64,000 bases of DNA from Bacteroidota bacterium (GTDB lineage Bacteria > Bacteroidota > Rhodothermia > Balneolales > HLUCCA01): NCBI GenBank assembly GCA_020832235.1, contig JAFIEZ010000018.1, positions 248,001 to 312,000 of the forward strand. Direction: 5' to 3'. The notes beneath the pieces were generated by a model, which had not been told where the DNA came from, did no database searches, and saw only the letters and a program-made list of their open reading frames with translations. The position numbers and the translations under genes are program-made. Below, one piece after another: positions 34,090-43,280 of this stretch (position 1 is the stretch's first letter; every line of letters starts with the position of its first letter).

Positions 34090-34887
34090 TTAGATGAGGC
34101 TAAAAAAGGCACAACATACATGTCCATCGTTGTATAGATAAGGCCATTCATCCTCCGGCGACCGGTCCCACCCACCAATTCTCACGCCCATGGGTCGAAA
34201 CAGACGAGATTCAGCATAGGCTCTTGTCGACATACCCGTAGCTTCGCTTAATACAGCCGACAGAATATGTGTATCCCCCGTACTGTAGCGCATTCTTGTA
34301 CCGGGCTCAGCTTCCAGCTCCCCATTCAAAGCAGCTCGCGTCCAGTCGCGCGAGACAACCCATCTGCCGTAATTACCAAAGCTTGTAGAAGGTAAGCCGC
34401 TGGACATAGTGAGAAGGTGCCGTATAGTAATGTCTCGTTTGACGTCGTGGTCTGCATCTCGCATATAATCGGTTAAATAAAGAGCAATTTGATCATCGAT
34501 ACTTTCTATGAACCCCTCTTCAATAGCGATTCCAACCAAGGTTGAGAGTACATTTTTTGAAGCTGACTTTATATTAAGCGGAAGATCGCCTCGATGGTTT
34601 CTCCAATACCTCTCGGCAATAACGCCCTCATTCTGGTATATAATAAACGATGACACTTCTGGAATCTGACTAACCGCATCAAGAACGTCATCTTTACTGA
34701 TTGTACTGAAAACCTGATAGCGGTTAACTGCTATAAGGCTGTCTGTATCGAACTTTTCCAGCCCGACAACCATACGATATTCTACAGACTCATCAGAAAA
34801 TGGTTTTGCAGCGATGATATATACACCTACGAAAACGAGTAAAAACACCAGCAACCAGAGCGCCGAATTGTTATACGGATTTTTCAA
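34090..34887 (-). CDS. serine hydrolase (beta-lactamase/PBP-like), C-terminally truncated
   Basis: 265 residues. After an N-terminal membrane anchor the class-C beta-lactamase-like fold is clear. 'SASK' gives the SxxK nucleophile motif (Ser108, Lys111); then 'IRHLLTMSSGLPS' and 'MRYSTGDTHILSAVLSEATG' give the tyrosine motif. Related full-length proteins continue about 100-150 residues past 'MGVRIGGWDRSP', with a third active-site motif. Here the chain ends in unrelated 'VCCAFFSLI' and a stop. So the C-terminal part, including the KTG/HTG-like strand, is missing. It is probably inactive or a decaying gene; a shortened but functional product cannot be excluded. The stop lies 16 bases before the next start. 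Confidence 0.75.
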   Translation of the reverse strand: MKNPYNNSALWLLVFLLVFVGVYIIAAKPFSDESVEYRMVVGLEKFDTDSLIAVNRYQVFSTISKDDVLDAVSQIPEVSSFIIYQNEGVIAERYWRNHRGDLPLNIKSASKNVLSTLVGIAIEEGFIESIDDQIALYLTDYMRDADHDVKRDITIRHLLTMSSGLPSTSFGNYGRWVVSRDWTRAALNGELEAEPGTRMRYSTGDTHILSAVLSEATGMSTRAYAESRLFRPMGVRIGGWDRSPEDEWPYLYNDGHVCCAFFSLI

Positions 34888-35132
34888 CGTGTTAGGTATG
34901 TGTTTTGCTTAGATTGTATTTATACACGCAACTTAGCTATACTGTTATTGTTTAGAAAACAATGGCTCAAATCCAAACGTTCAAAACGGCAGCTGTTATT
35001 AGGACGACTGATTTGGTAGCCTTTAAAGCAAATTAGATTAGATTCATAGCGCTTTACCGCTAAAAACGGCATCTGCCAGACCTATCGATTTTCAAAGAGT
35101 ACATCATCTTGATCACCTACAGTAACCCTATT

Positions 35133-36005
35133 ATGAAACATCCAATACCAATACTGTCTATCCTCGTTTTTGCATTTTTCGCCTGCGGAACCAGCAGCGG
35201 ATCTGTATCAAAGCATACGCCTCAGCCCGTAACACAACCAGCAGGAGCCCAGGCGACTGCATCCGTGTCTGAAGAACGTGTTTACGTGCAGATACAATAC
35301 CTGGAGGTTCAATATGCGTCATTGATGAATGAGATTCTGAGCCAAACCCTGCTGCCATTTCAACAACAACGCGTAAACAATGGCGATATACTGGATTGGA
35401 GTATCTACGAAACGCTTATAAGCGGACCAGGCGACCGCTACGGGATGATCTCCATCACGAAAACAACCCATTACAATGAACTGTTCAGGGAGTTTTCAGC
35501 CTCCGAAAACCACCGAAATCTGGGCGGAACAGTACCCCGCCAATCGATGATGAGTTTTCATGGAGCTATTCGTGTTTTGTATAGCGAGATCTGGATACTT
35601 GAAGGCACAGCTCTTCCACCGGGCGATGATCTGGCACAAGGAAATTACCTGACAAAAAACTATCTGGATTCGCGCGGACGTAGTGGTGAACACCGGGTAC
35701 TTGAGCTCGATTTTTGGCAGCCTATTCACGTAAAACGCATTGAAAACGGCATTTTAAATGCCTGGGGGATGTATACGTTGTCTAAACCCGGAGGATCTTC
35801 CAGAAAATACACGTACAGCACCATAGATTACTACGAGACTTTGGGGGATGTTGCTGGATTCGATTCTCGTGAGATGGCTCGTCTGGCACATCCGGAATTG
35901 TCGGAAGATGAACTCAGCAACTTTTTTAACCGTACTGGCCCATCAAGAACGGCCTGGAAGACGGAGCTATGGCGTCGTATTCTGGGAACATCATCACCAG
36001 AATAA
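35133..36005 (+). CDS. hypothetical secreted lipoprotein
   Basis: 290 residues from the ATG at 35133, chosen over one at 35109 because a lipoprotein-like signal follows directly ('ILSILVFAFFACG', Cys18). A Ser/Thr/Pro linker precedes a soluble domain from about residue 50 ('VYVQIQYLEVQYASLMNEIL'), with 'GRSGEHRVLELDFW' and a C-terminal segment ending 'TAWKTELWRRILGTSSPE'. No family recognised and no catalytic motif seen. It stands alone, convergent with the large kinase gene at 36115 (110 bp gap). Confidence 0.75.
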   Translation: MKHPIPILSILVFAFFACGTSSGSVSKHTPQPVTQPAGAQATASVSEERVYVQIQYLEVQYASLMNEILSQTLLPFQQQRVNNGDILDWSIYETLISGPGDRYGMISITKTTHYNELFREFSASENHRNLGGTVPRQSMMSFHGAIRVLYSEIWILEGTALPPGDDLAQGNYLTKNYLDSRGRSGEHRVLELDFWQPIHVKRIENGILNAWGMYTLSKPGGSSRKYTYSTIDYYETLGDVAGFDSREMARLAHPELSEDELSNFFNRTGPSRTAWKTELWRRILGTSSPE

Positions 36006-36114
36006 ACATACGGGTGGTAAATATCTGCACACACACTTGTTTGAGGGTGTGAAATACAGCACTGATGATCTGTCGAGAATGCTTTCCATCTCAGGCCTGC
36101 GTACCTGTCGACGT

Positions 36115-39100
36115 TCAGAAACCAGGAAGTGAAATAGTAAACGAGGTTCCTTTCCCCGGCTGACTCTCACAGCGAATTTCTCCTTTCATCATGGTAAGGA
36201 GGTGTTTTACTATAGAAAGTCCTAGTCCGGTAGAGACTTCACCGCCAGTGGGCACATTGCCAATTTTTGCGAATTTTTTATAGAGGTCTGCCATTTTTTC
36301 CTGCGGAATTCCAGGTCCGTTATCTGTTACCGTAACATACCCTGCCTTGCCATCTCCAGACAGATGCACAGTAATTTCTGAGCCGATCGGCGAGTATTTA
36401 ATCGCATTTGATATCAGGTTATCGAGTACTTGTTCGGTCAGCGACGGATCTGCGGAAACGACGATTTCCTGGTCGGCTCCCAAAACATTGATTGTCATTT
36501 TTTTCTTGGCTGCCTGCTGCTCAAACCGTTCTATGCTCTTCTTTATGGCCTCCTGAAGCCGCATCGATTGCACTTGGGCTATAACCTCACCTTGTTCAAG
36601 CTTGTGCACGTTCAAATAATTTTCAATAAGCTCGAACATACGATCGGAACTTGTAGATATGATATCTGCAAAATCAAGAATTTCTTCTTTGGTAAATGTA
36701 TCATTCGGATCGGCCATTATGCTGGCAATACCCTGAACGGCGGTAAGTGGATTACGTAAATCGTGTGCTGCGATATTCATGAAGTCTGATTTCTCTTGAT
36801 TCATTTGACGTAATTTTTCATTCTGGAGGCGAATTTCTTCAGAGCGTTCATCCACCATTTTTTCAAGTTCCCGATTGAATTTCTCGAGTTTCTGAACTCT
36901 GTTTCTGGCCACTTGCCGGCTGCCGACATAGGTTAGAAGCAATAAACCCGATGCATAAAAAATGTACGCCCAAATCGTGCGAAACCAGGGAGGCGTTACC
37001 TGAAATGACCACTGAACCGGGTCGGAAACTATGCCTTCACGATTTCTTGCCTGAACTTCGAGGCTATACCGCCCTTCGCGGAGTGAGGTATACTCAACAA
37101 AGGGTTGCATCGACCACGTTGACCACTGTGTATCTAATCCGGTCAGGCGATATCGATATTCCATGAACTGGTTGGAATCAAACCAGGGTGAAGCAAAACT
37201 AAATCGCAGTCGAGAGTTATCAAATGGCAGCCTAAGCGGCTCACTTTCAACAGGATAGTAACTACGTGTAGTATCATCCATCACCACTTCCAGCTCACGT
37301 ATCATTACATCGTTAAATTCAGCGTACAGTTGGGACTTCCCGGGAGTATAGCGATACAGATCTGCCGTGGTCCCGAACCAGATATCACCCATGGCTCGTT
37401 CAACTCTCAGAGTTATTGCTCCAGGTGCAATGGCAGCAAAATCGTGGGTATTGATTTGGGGTGAGTCGCCAAAAAAATCGGTGATTTCAGTGATTCGACT
37501 GCGCTGGAAAGACGAGCCAAACCACATTGTTCCGTCGTGGTACACAAAGTGAAAGGCACCCCGCAAGTCTTCCTCGGTTAATCCGGGTGGTGTATATCGC
37601 TGGAATTCGTCAGCATCGGAATCATAGCGATAAAACCATTCATTATTAGATGCATAGAGTGTTCCGTAGATATCGCGGATCAATGCGTTAGACAGCAACC
37701 TGCCGTCGGAACCGTGGGTGTATATCCGCATAGCATCAGCATCAAATGAGTCGGGAAGATAACGAAAACCATCCGCCTGAGTAGCAATCCACAGACCGTC
37801 GTCCTTGTCTTCAACAAGATATCGTACCGGATCTTCCAAAGGTATATTGTGTGTATTGCGGAACTCCCCGTTTTGCCTCTCGAACCTCATAATTGCTATC
37901 TGAGTACCCAAATACAAAATATCAGGATTTCGTCTCGATTGTAAAACACTGCTGGTACCTCCCTCGAACAGTGTCTGGGTATTTGGGGAATCTTTGAGGT
38001 AAAGTCCGAATTGATTTGAGGCAAAAATCTTGCCTGTGGGTATCCCTTGTGCATCGTGATGTAGGTCGAGATCCCAGGTTACTGCCCGAACACTTTCGCT
38101 GGGAGTAATTATGCTGTTTTCAAGGGTATGTAATCCGGTAGTGGTACCTATGTAGATTTGTTCACCTGATTGCAGCATTGCCACTGTTAAGCCGGTAAGT
38201 CCATTGAGTTCACCATAAAAAGTTAATGGTGAGGCGACTTCCGCCAATATGAGTCCGTTATTCTGACCAATCCACAAATTTCCTTGCCTGTCTTCAAATA
38301 GAGCGTTTACAAAATCTGGAGATATGCCTGAATCGCGGTTAATGCGCTGAACCAGCTCACCGTTACGATTAATAATGAATACCCCTTCACTACCAGTACC
38401 AATGGCATACAGCCACGATTTTAATTCAATTCCTTCAATAGTGACAGCCTCAGCCAATAAATCGTTTACTTCATTTGGAAACGGGAGGATGGTGCCGGCT
38501 GCGTGCTCGCTGGTCTGTTGTGGATAATACCAGAACAATCCCGCTCGTGAGGTGCCAAAAACTACTTTTTCATCGTCATAGGGCAACATGAAATATGGAA
38601 TCATTCTTCCAGTAAACTGCTCACCTCCAGCAGCGGTGATGAGGGAGTCGTTATGGAGTTTAAAAAGTCCGTCAAGTTGTGTAGCTACGTACAGGCTGTC
38701 GTAGAGTGTAAATGCTCGAAAAAACCGCGTCACAGTTGAAGGAATTGTATCAAAAGCACCCCCACTGAAGCGCAAAAGAGATTCCCGCACCGGAATGTAT
38801 GTAGCCTCATTAAATTCAACCAGGTTAAATACCCCTCCAATAGCCTGATTTTCCCAATTACTGCTATGGTTTAGGTAGCTGTAGCCGGCAGACGATGAAG
38901 GCACAAGCGTTCCGAGGTAACTGTTGCCCCCGTAAACTATACTATCGCCGGTGGCAACATGCAGGTGCGTCACCATTTTCCGTTGGCCACCAATCGCCCG
39001 AAATCGAGTACCATCGAATTGAATAACGCCCTGACCGGTTGCAAAGAGCAGGGTATTATCCGGAGCCTGGGTGATATCAAATACCTGGGTCTGACTTTGA

Positions 39101-39225
39101 TAGTCTTCAGGGGTGAAGTGTCTGACGAACGGATTCCCCTTTTGCTGAGCGTAAATCTCGGCCGCAGTTAAACCAACCACTATCAGAACGGCTATAACAA
39201 GTTTATTGAGCCTTGTGTAAATCAT
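36115..39225 (-). CDS. Reg_prop/Y_Y_Y sensor histidine kinase (non-hybrid)
   Basis: 1036 residues. Signal peptide ('LVIAVLIVVGLTAAEIYAQQ'). Reg_prop propeller repeats run to about residue 650 ('FEDRQGNLWIGQNNGLILAE', 'LVEDKDDGLWIATQADGFRY'). The Y_Y_Y domain at about 675-740 ('YRYRLTGLDTQWSTWS', 'YTSLREGRYSLEVQARNREG') is followed by one membrane helix ('WAYIFYASGLLLLTYV'), a coiled coil, HisKA ('MNIAAHDLRNPLTAVQG', His about 815) and HATPase ('NLISNAIKY', 'DNGPGIP', 'STGLGLSIV'). This is the sensory half of hybrid two-component systems, but without receiver or AraC domain, so a separate regulator is needed and none is adjacent. The periplasmic propeller dimer typically senses oligosaccharides; the ligand here is unknown. 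Confidence 0.93.
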   Translation of the reverse strand: MIYTRLNKLVIAVLIVVGLTAAEIYAQQKGNPFVRHFTPEDYQSQTQVFDITQAPDNTLLFATGQGVIQFDGTRFRAIGGQRKMVTHLHVATGDSIVYGGNSYLGTLVPSSSAGYSYLNHSSNWENQAIGGVFNLVEFNEATYIPVRESLLRFSGGAFDTIPSTVTRFFRAFTLYDSLYVATQLDGLFKLHNDSLITAAGGEQFTGRMIPYFMLPYDDEKVVFGTSRAGLFWYYPQQTSEHAAGTILPFPNEVNDLLAEAVTIEGIELKSWLYAIGTGSEGVFIINRNGELVQRINRDSGISPDFVNALFEDRQGNLWIGQNNGLILAEVASPLTFYGELNGLTGLTVAMLQSGEQIYIGTTTGLHTLENSIITPSESVRAVTWDLDLHHDAQGIPTGKIFASNQFGLYLKDSPNTQTLFEGGTSSVLQSRRNPDILYLGTQIAIMRFERQNGEFRNTHNIPLEDPVRYLVEDKDDGLWIATQADGFRYLPDSFDADAMRIYTHGSDGRLLSNALIRDIYGTLYASNNEWFYRYDSDADEFQRYTPPGLTEEDLRGAFHFVYHDGTMWFGSSFQRSRITEITDFFGDSPQINTHDFAAIAPGAITLRVERAMGDIWFGTTADLYRYTPGKSQLYAEFNDVMIRELEVVMDDTTRSYYPVESEPLRLPFDNSRLRFSFASPWFDSNQFMEYRYRLTGLDTQWSTWSMQPFVEYTSLREGRYSLEVQARNREGIVSDPVQWSFQVTPPWFRTIWAYIFYASGLLLLTYVGSRQVARNRVQKLEKFNRELEKMVDERSEEIRLQNEKLRQMNQEKSDFMNIAAHDLRNPLTAVQGIASIMADPNDTFTKEEILDFADIISTSSDRMFELIENYLNVHKLEQGEVIAQVQSMRLQEAIKKSIERFEQQAAKKKMTINVLGADQEIVVSADPSLTEQVLDNLISNAIKYSPIGSEITVHLSGDGKAGYVTVTDNGPGIPQEKMADLYKKFAKIGNVPTGGEVSTGLGLSIVKHLLTMMKGEIRCESQPGKGTSFTISLPGF

Positions 39226-39329
39226 ATACTTCGAACATTTGCACTTAATTCCTGGATTGGTTCTCGTGTGTAGAGAATATAAATAACCTCAGGGTACTCT
39301 GCTCGTTTAAGATGTAAGATGACACCGTT

Positions 39330-40685
39330 TTATCTGATGAGTGTCATACGAACACTATGGTAATGCGCGCCATTCACAATGAGTCGTGCCAGGTATATAC
39401 CAGAAGAGTGATTCTGTGCGTCATAACGGATTCTATACTCACCCTGCGAAAGTATTTCGTCTTTGAGCACCGTCACCAAGCGTCCCATCGTGTCAAATAT
39501 TTCAAGACGAACATGAGACGCAGCGCCCAATGTAAAGGGTATATGCGTCGTCGGGTTAAATGGATTGGGATAGTTTTGCTTCAATGTAGTTGCTACAGGC
39601 AACTCTTCAAAATAGTCGCTATCCATACTTGTTACGGTGCCTGTTTCCCAGGCCAGCGCTGCTATATTGAGCTTGGTCACCCTTTTAACTTGTTCGAAGT
39701 TAATACGATTGTGCGTATCGCTAATTTTGTGATAGTACGGATTGGCTGTGTAATATTGATTTGTGTTCCATGGCGCTGCATTTTCAATTATTAAGATAGC
39801 CGGATACCCTTCATCCGCAAATGACTGGTGGTCGCTATATACTCCATTTGCGAATGGGAAACTGTTCATAATCAGTTGGGTAAAGAAATTATCATTCGCG
39901 GCTGCATACCTGGCTCCCAAAGCTGCCGATTGAGAAGCCATGTCATTGTTTACTTTTACAATAGCAGCATAGTTAAACCGTTCATTGAATCCGATCATAT
40001 CAACGGAAACCATTCCAATAATCTGGTGATTCTCAATACGTGCCTGCCGCGCCATATGTTTACTGCCCCAGTGGTTTCCTACACCAACGGGTGAAGGGAG
40101 TCGCTCCTCGGCACCAAACGCTACAAACTTTATTGTGTGCTTTGGACTGAATCCGGATGAAGGATCGCTCATAATCCGTGCCATTTCTAGCAAAGCTGCC
40201 ACACCAGAACCATTATCATTAGCTCCGGGTGCCTGAATAGTCTGCCAGTCAACACCGTTATTCCATGCCGGATCCCGATCCGATACAGAATCGTAGTGAG
40301 ACCCAATAACATAATACTCGTCGGGATATACCGTACCACGTAATGTGGCTACCACATTAACTTGGGGACGTGTGTTATAGGGTGCTACTGCACCAGGGAT
40401 GTAAAACGTATCTAACTCAACGGAGGTTAATCCAGGCATAGATTCGAAAACTTGCTGGATGTATACAGCGGCACTGTCTTTGCCCGCTGTAAAAGTGATT
40501 CGGCTTCGTGTGCCCCCTGCGTTCTCCAGTTCCATAACATGCGACTTAAGCGAATCAATATGTACCCTATCCATGAGGGTGTGGATCAGCGTTTCAAGCT
40601 CATTCTGAGCATTTGCGCTGGAAAGTGGAATCCATGTTATAAAAACTAACAAACAGGCTGCAATGGATCTAGCTGGGCGATTCAT
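39330..40685 (-). CDS. secreted M28-family metallopeptidase with T9SS sorting tail
   Basis: 451 residues from the ATG at 40685. This start gives a clean signal peptide ('SIAACLLVFITWIPLSSANA'), whereas the ATG at 40772 would add a second hydrophobic stretch. The peptidase-M28 zinc site is visible: 'VIGSHYDSVSDRDP' (His, Asp), 'GANDNGSGVAALLEMARI' (Asp), 'VAFGAEE' (Glu-Glu), 'VSVDMIGFN' (Asp) and 'SDHQSFADEGYPAI' (His). The C-terminal ~80 residues are a type-A sorting domain ('NYPNPFNPTTHIPF' to 'RMTLIR'). It is an aminopeptidase-like secreted enzyme. Divergent from the GLUG protein gene at 40844. Confidence 0.92.
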   Translation of the reverse strand: MNRPARSIAACLLVFITWIPLSSANAQNELETLIHTLMDRVHIDSLKSHVMELENAGGTRSRITFTAGKDSAAVYIQQVFESMPGLTSVELDTFYIPGAVAPYNTRPQVNVVATLRGTVYPDEYYVIGSHYDSVSDRDPAWNNGVDWQTIQAPGANDNGSGVAALLEMARIMSDPSSGFSPKHTIKFVAFGAEERLPSPVGVGNHWGSKHMARQARIENHQIIGMVSVDMIGFNERFNYAAIVKVNNDMASQSAALGARYAAANDNFFTQLIMNSFPFANGVYSDHQSFADEGYPAILIIENAAPWNTNQYYTANPYYHKISDTHNRINFEQVKRVTKLNIAALAWETGTVTSMDSDYFEELPVATTLKQNYPNPFNPTTHIPFTLGAASHVRLEIFDTMGRLVTVLKDEILSQGEYRIRYDAQNHSSGIYLARLIVNGAHYHSVRMTLIR

Positions 40686-40843
40686 GAAAAAGTAGATGAT
40701 GATTAAAATAGCAAGAGCTGAAAAATGCTTAACATATTTTGATAACATCAAGCTATTTATTAACATAGTCAAGTCGCGTCGACTTTTATCCTTAAACCTG
40801 TTTTTTTCAGGACATCTACAATACGAACCTCACTTAGTCTACT

Positions 40844-42208
40844 ATGAAAAAATATCTACAACATATCGGTGTTTTTACACTCTTACTTTGTCTGGCTTAT
40901 CCTTCAATTGGACTGAGTCAAGTTGAAATTCGGGATTGGAACGATCTCAATAACATGCGGAACAATCTTTCGGGCAGTTATATCCTTGCCAATGATTTAA
41001 CCTCCGAGACAGCAGGCTTTTCTACCTATGCTGCCGGTGAAGGGTGGCTACCCGTTGGAACAGCCGCTGACCCTTTCACAGGTACGCTCGATGGTCAGGG
41101 GTATTCGATTCAAAGCCTCCGCATTAATCGCTCGGCTGGGAATGTTGGTTTATTTGCAGTCACAACCAACGCCACAATTAAGAACCTGAAATTAACCAGT
41201 GTTGATATCACCGCCGTGGCCACCAGTTCCGGTGTATTGGTGGGTAATGCCATTGATACGCGAGTAGAAAATGTGCATGTTACCGGTTCATTCCGACAGA
41301 TAGAAAATGCTGATGCTACCAGTTTCGGAGGTATGATGGGGAGAATGGCAGGTGGTATCATCACAGAAAGTTCATCGGGAGTGAATATTACAACTGTCGG
41401 ACGATTTGTAGGTGGCCTGGTTGGTACTGCCACATCCGGACTTAACATTGAGAAGTCTTTCAACACGGGTAATATTAACTCACAGTTTCGTTGGATCGGC
41501 GGCCTTGCAGGACAATTCGGAGGCAGTTCGATAATCAGGGATTCATACAATACAGGCGATATAAACGGAACCACGCAGGTTGGCGGCTTGGTTGGCTTTC
41601 ACTGGAGGGCTTCTGAAATTCACAACTCCTACACTGTAGGAACCATCTCTGGCGAGGATGAAGTTGGAGCTGTTTCAGGCTTTATAGATCCACCGGTAGG
41701 TGATGCTGTTGCCATAATTACGAATACCTTCTTCAATTCAGAAACCTCCGGAGTAGTGGTTGGAGCAAGTAATAATCCAGATTATAACGGAAACGGCCGA
41801 TCAACAACTGAATTAAAAACTCAGGCAACATTTACTGATTGGGATTTCAACAACACTTGGACAATCGATCCGGACTTCAACGATGGTTATCCTGTTCTTC
41901 AATACCAGACAGTAACATCTCTTGAAAGCTTTGATCAGATTCCGGTACAGGTAATGCTTTCGCAGAACTTCCCGAATCCGTTTAACCCGAGTACTTCTAT
42001 TCGGTTTACACTTCCCGAAACGATGCACGTAGAACTTTCCGTCTACTCACTTACAGGACAAAGATTGGCGACATTAGTTAATGAGATCCGTCCTACCGGA
42101 GTACATGAAGTGTCATTTAATGCTTCATCATTGGCCTCTGGTGTTTATCTCTACACTATTCGGGCTGGTGGACAAACGCAGACCATGCGCATGACTCTCC
42201 TTAAATAG
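40844..42208 (+). CDS. secreted GLUG-repeat protein with T9SS sorting tail
   Basis: 454 residues. The signal peptide ends 'YPSIGLSQ'. The N-terminal part ('WNDLNNMRNNLSGSYILAND', 'FTGTLDGQGYSIQSLRIN') is the usual start of GLUG-type repeat proteins. Repeats such as 'NVGLFAVTTNATIKNLKLTS', 'FVGGLVGTATSGLNIEKSFN' and 'QVGGLVGFHWRASEIHNSYT' follow to about residue 300 and form a beta-helix-like stalk. A linker leads to a type-A sorting domain ('NFPNPFNPSTSIRFTL' to 'MRMTLLK'). It is probably a surface adhesin or structural protein. A good terminator follows at 42243. Confidence 0.9.
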   Translation: MKKYLQHIGVFTLLLCLAYPSIGLSQVEIRDWNDLNNMRNNLSGSYILANDLTSETAGFSTYAAGEGWLPVGTAADPFTGTLDGQGYSIQSLRINRSAGNVGLFAVTTNATIKNLKLTSVDITAVATSSGVLVGNAIDTRVENVHVTGSFRQIENADATSFGGMMGRMAGGIITESSSGVNITTVGRFVGGLVGTATSGLNIEKSFNTGNINSQFRWIGGLAGQFGGSSIIRDSYNTGDINGTTQVGGLVGFHWRASEIHNSYTVGTISGEDEVGAVSGFIDPPVGDAVAIITNTFFNSETSGVVVGASNNPDYNGNGRSTTELKTQATFTDWDFNNTWTIDPDFNDGYPVLQYQTVTSLESFDQIPVQVMLSQNFPNPFNPSTSIRFTLPETMHVELSVYSLTGQRLATLVNEIRPTGVHEVSFNASSLASGVYLYTIRAGGQTQTMRMTLLK

Positions 42209-42242
42209 ATAAAACGAATTATTTTTTTAATCGTGCGTAAGC

Positions 42243-42277
42243 AAAAAGGCATCTCTCCAGAGGAAGATGCCTTTTTG
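42243..42277 (+). terminator. intrinsic terminator of the GLUG-protein gene
   Basis: AAAAAGGCATCT (42243-42254) pairs with AGATGCCTTTTT (42265-42276) around a 10-base loop: a perfect 12 bp stem with a T-run on the plus strand, 35 bases after the stop codon. The A-run on the other side could also serve the minus-strand gene ending at 42365. Confidence 0.85.
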
Positions 42278-42364
42278 ATTTTAATTGACCAGCTCAATGA
42301 AACACTAGCGAAAAATTAAACTAAGATAGCGAACCCATGTAGTAATACGTGAAATTGCACGCTG

Positions 42365-42853
42365 TCACACCTTTTCGTCCAGTCCATTGACCCCAGCATA
42401 TTTGAGACATACCGTCAGCGTAATGCCATATACCACATGCATCAGAAAACCAGCTAAGAGCAGTAATGCAGGTGCCCAGGTATTCAAATAGAAAAAACCA
42501 AACCATTCACCTGCAGCAAGCGACATCAAGGGTGAGAGTACTGAACCCGATACGAAAGTAATTCCAATGCCGTATACCGCACCTTGAACAAACCATCCTC
42601 CAGGCACACGTTGCTGCAAAAAGGCAACCCAGGCGAGCGCAAGCATAACACCACCCATGAAATACCCGATATTACCCCAGAGAATGCTATAGGGCTGATC
42701 AACATGTACAAAATTGAACATTCCGGTTATAATATGACCAATATCAACAACAGGTAGACCCAAACCGCCTAGAATAAATGCTGTCATAGCCATTGTGAAA
42801 GTAGCAAAAAAGCCACTAATAACGGTGCGAATAAAGGTGTTTGCTGAAAACAT
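42365..42853 (-). CDS. small four-helix membrane protein, function unknown
   Basis: 162 residues with four hydrophobic helices: 'TVISGFFATFTMAMTAFILG', 'ILWGNIGYFMGGVMLALAWV', 'FVQGAVYGIGITFVSGSVLS' and 'WAPALLLLAGFLMHVVYGIT'. The length and loop pattern resemble DUF6789/YagU-like membrane proteins, but the match is by impression only. It stands alone; about 300 bp upstream on the same strand lies a degraded sorting-domain fossil. Confidence 0.75.
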   Translation of the reverse strand: MFSANTFIRTVISGFFATFTMAMTAFILGGLGLPVVDIGHIITGMFNFVHVDQPYSILWGNIGYFMGGVMLALAWVAFLQQRVPGGWFVQGAVYGIGITFVSGSVLSPLMSLAAGEWFGFFYLNTWAPALLLLAGFLMHVVYGITLTVCLKYAGVNGLDEKV

Positions 42854-42934
42854 ACAAAGGTAATTTATTAAGAGAAGATTGGGAAATATGTATTACCCAA
42901 GTAAACAAAAAAACAATCAAATTGGAAGCCTTAA

Positions 42935-42983
42935 AAAAGAACATCCCCGTACCCTATTCTCCTCGAATACGGCATGGGGATGT
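42935..42983 (-). terminator. candidate minus-strand terminator
   Basis: On the minus strand ACATCCCC (complement of 42976-42983) pairs with GGGGATGT (complement of 42941-42948). The loop contains a second short pairing (CCGTA/TACGG), and TCTTTTTTAA follows. It would end transcripts coming from the porin gene at 44294. Confidence 0.5.
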
Positions 42984-43111
42984 ATACATTTTCGATCTCT
43001 GGAATGTTGACCCGGCTGAACAACAACATAATCGAACGCCGTTATTCAAAGCAGAGTCCTCGCTGAGTTTAGTCTCACTTTGGTGCACATTCCGTATTTC
43101 ATTCAGATAAC

Positions 43112-43270
43112 TTATCTAACCAACATCATTTCGACCAGGATCCAACCTGTAGCCTGTAAATATAGACGCCACAGGCCATTCGACTGGCATCAAGCTGAAC
43201 CGGATGACTGCCTGCGGGCATCTGATCATCTGAGCATGAGACCACCATCAGCTGCCTACCGATTATTTTC
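43112..43270 (-). pseudogene. frameshifted remnant of a T9SS type-A sorting domain
   Basis: The minus frame reads 'IIGRQ', then after a diverged stretch 'QMPAGSHPVQLDASRMACG' and 'VYIYRLQVGSWSK' to a stop at 43126-43128. In the next frame the tail continues 'EMMLVR' to a stop at 43112. This is the typical C-terminal half of a sorting domain (GRQ..., AGSH.V..DAS.MASGVYIYRL..G...RKMMLVR), one base out of frame. No 'NPFNP' half is left; its place is taken by the 3' end of the porin gene. The protein that once carried it is gone. Confidence 0.8.
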
Positions 43271-43280
43271 TTTCTGATTA

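Larger units (their letters stand above)
42854..43280. other. intergenic stretch with hairpin and gene fossil
   Basis: 427 bp without an intact gene between two minus-strand genes. It holds a minus-strand hairpin at about 42935-42983 and a frameshifted T9SS sorting-domain remnant at 43112-43270 (separate entries). The remaining bases show no recognisable feature. Confidence 0.6.

Noticed and set aside
34947-34963. Inverted repeat ATTGTTT-AGA-AAACAAT upstream of the lipoprotein gene
   Set aside because: Seven-base AT-rich arms; could be an operator but nothing else supports it.
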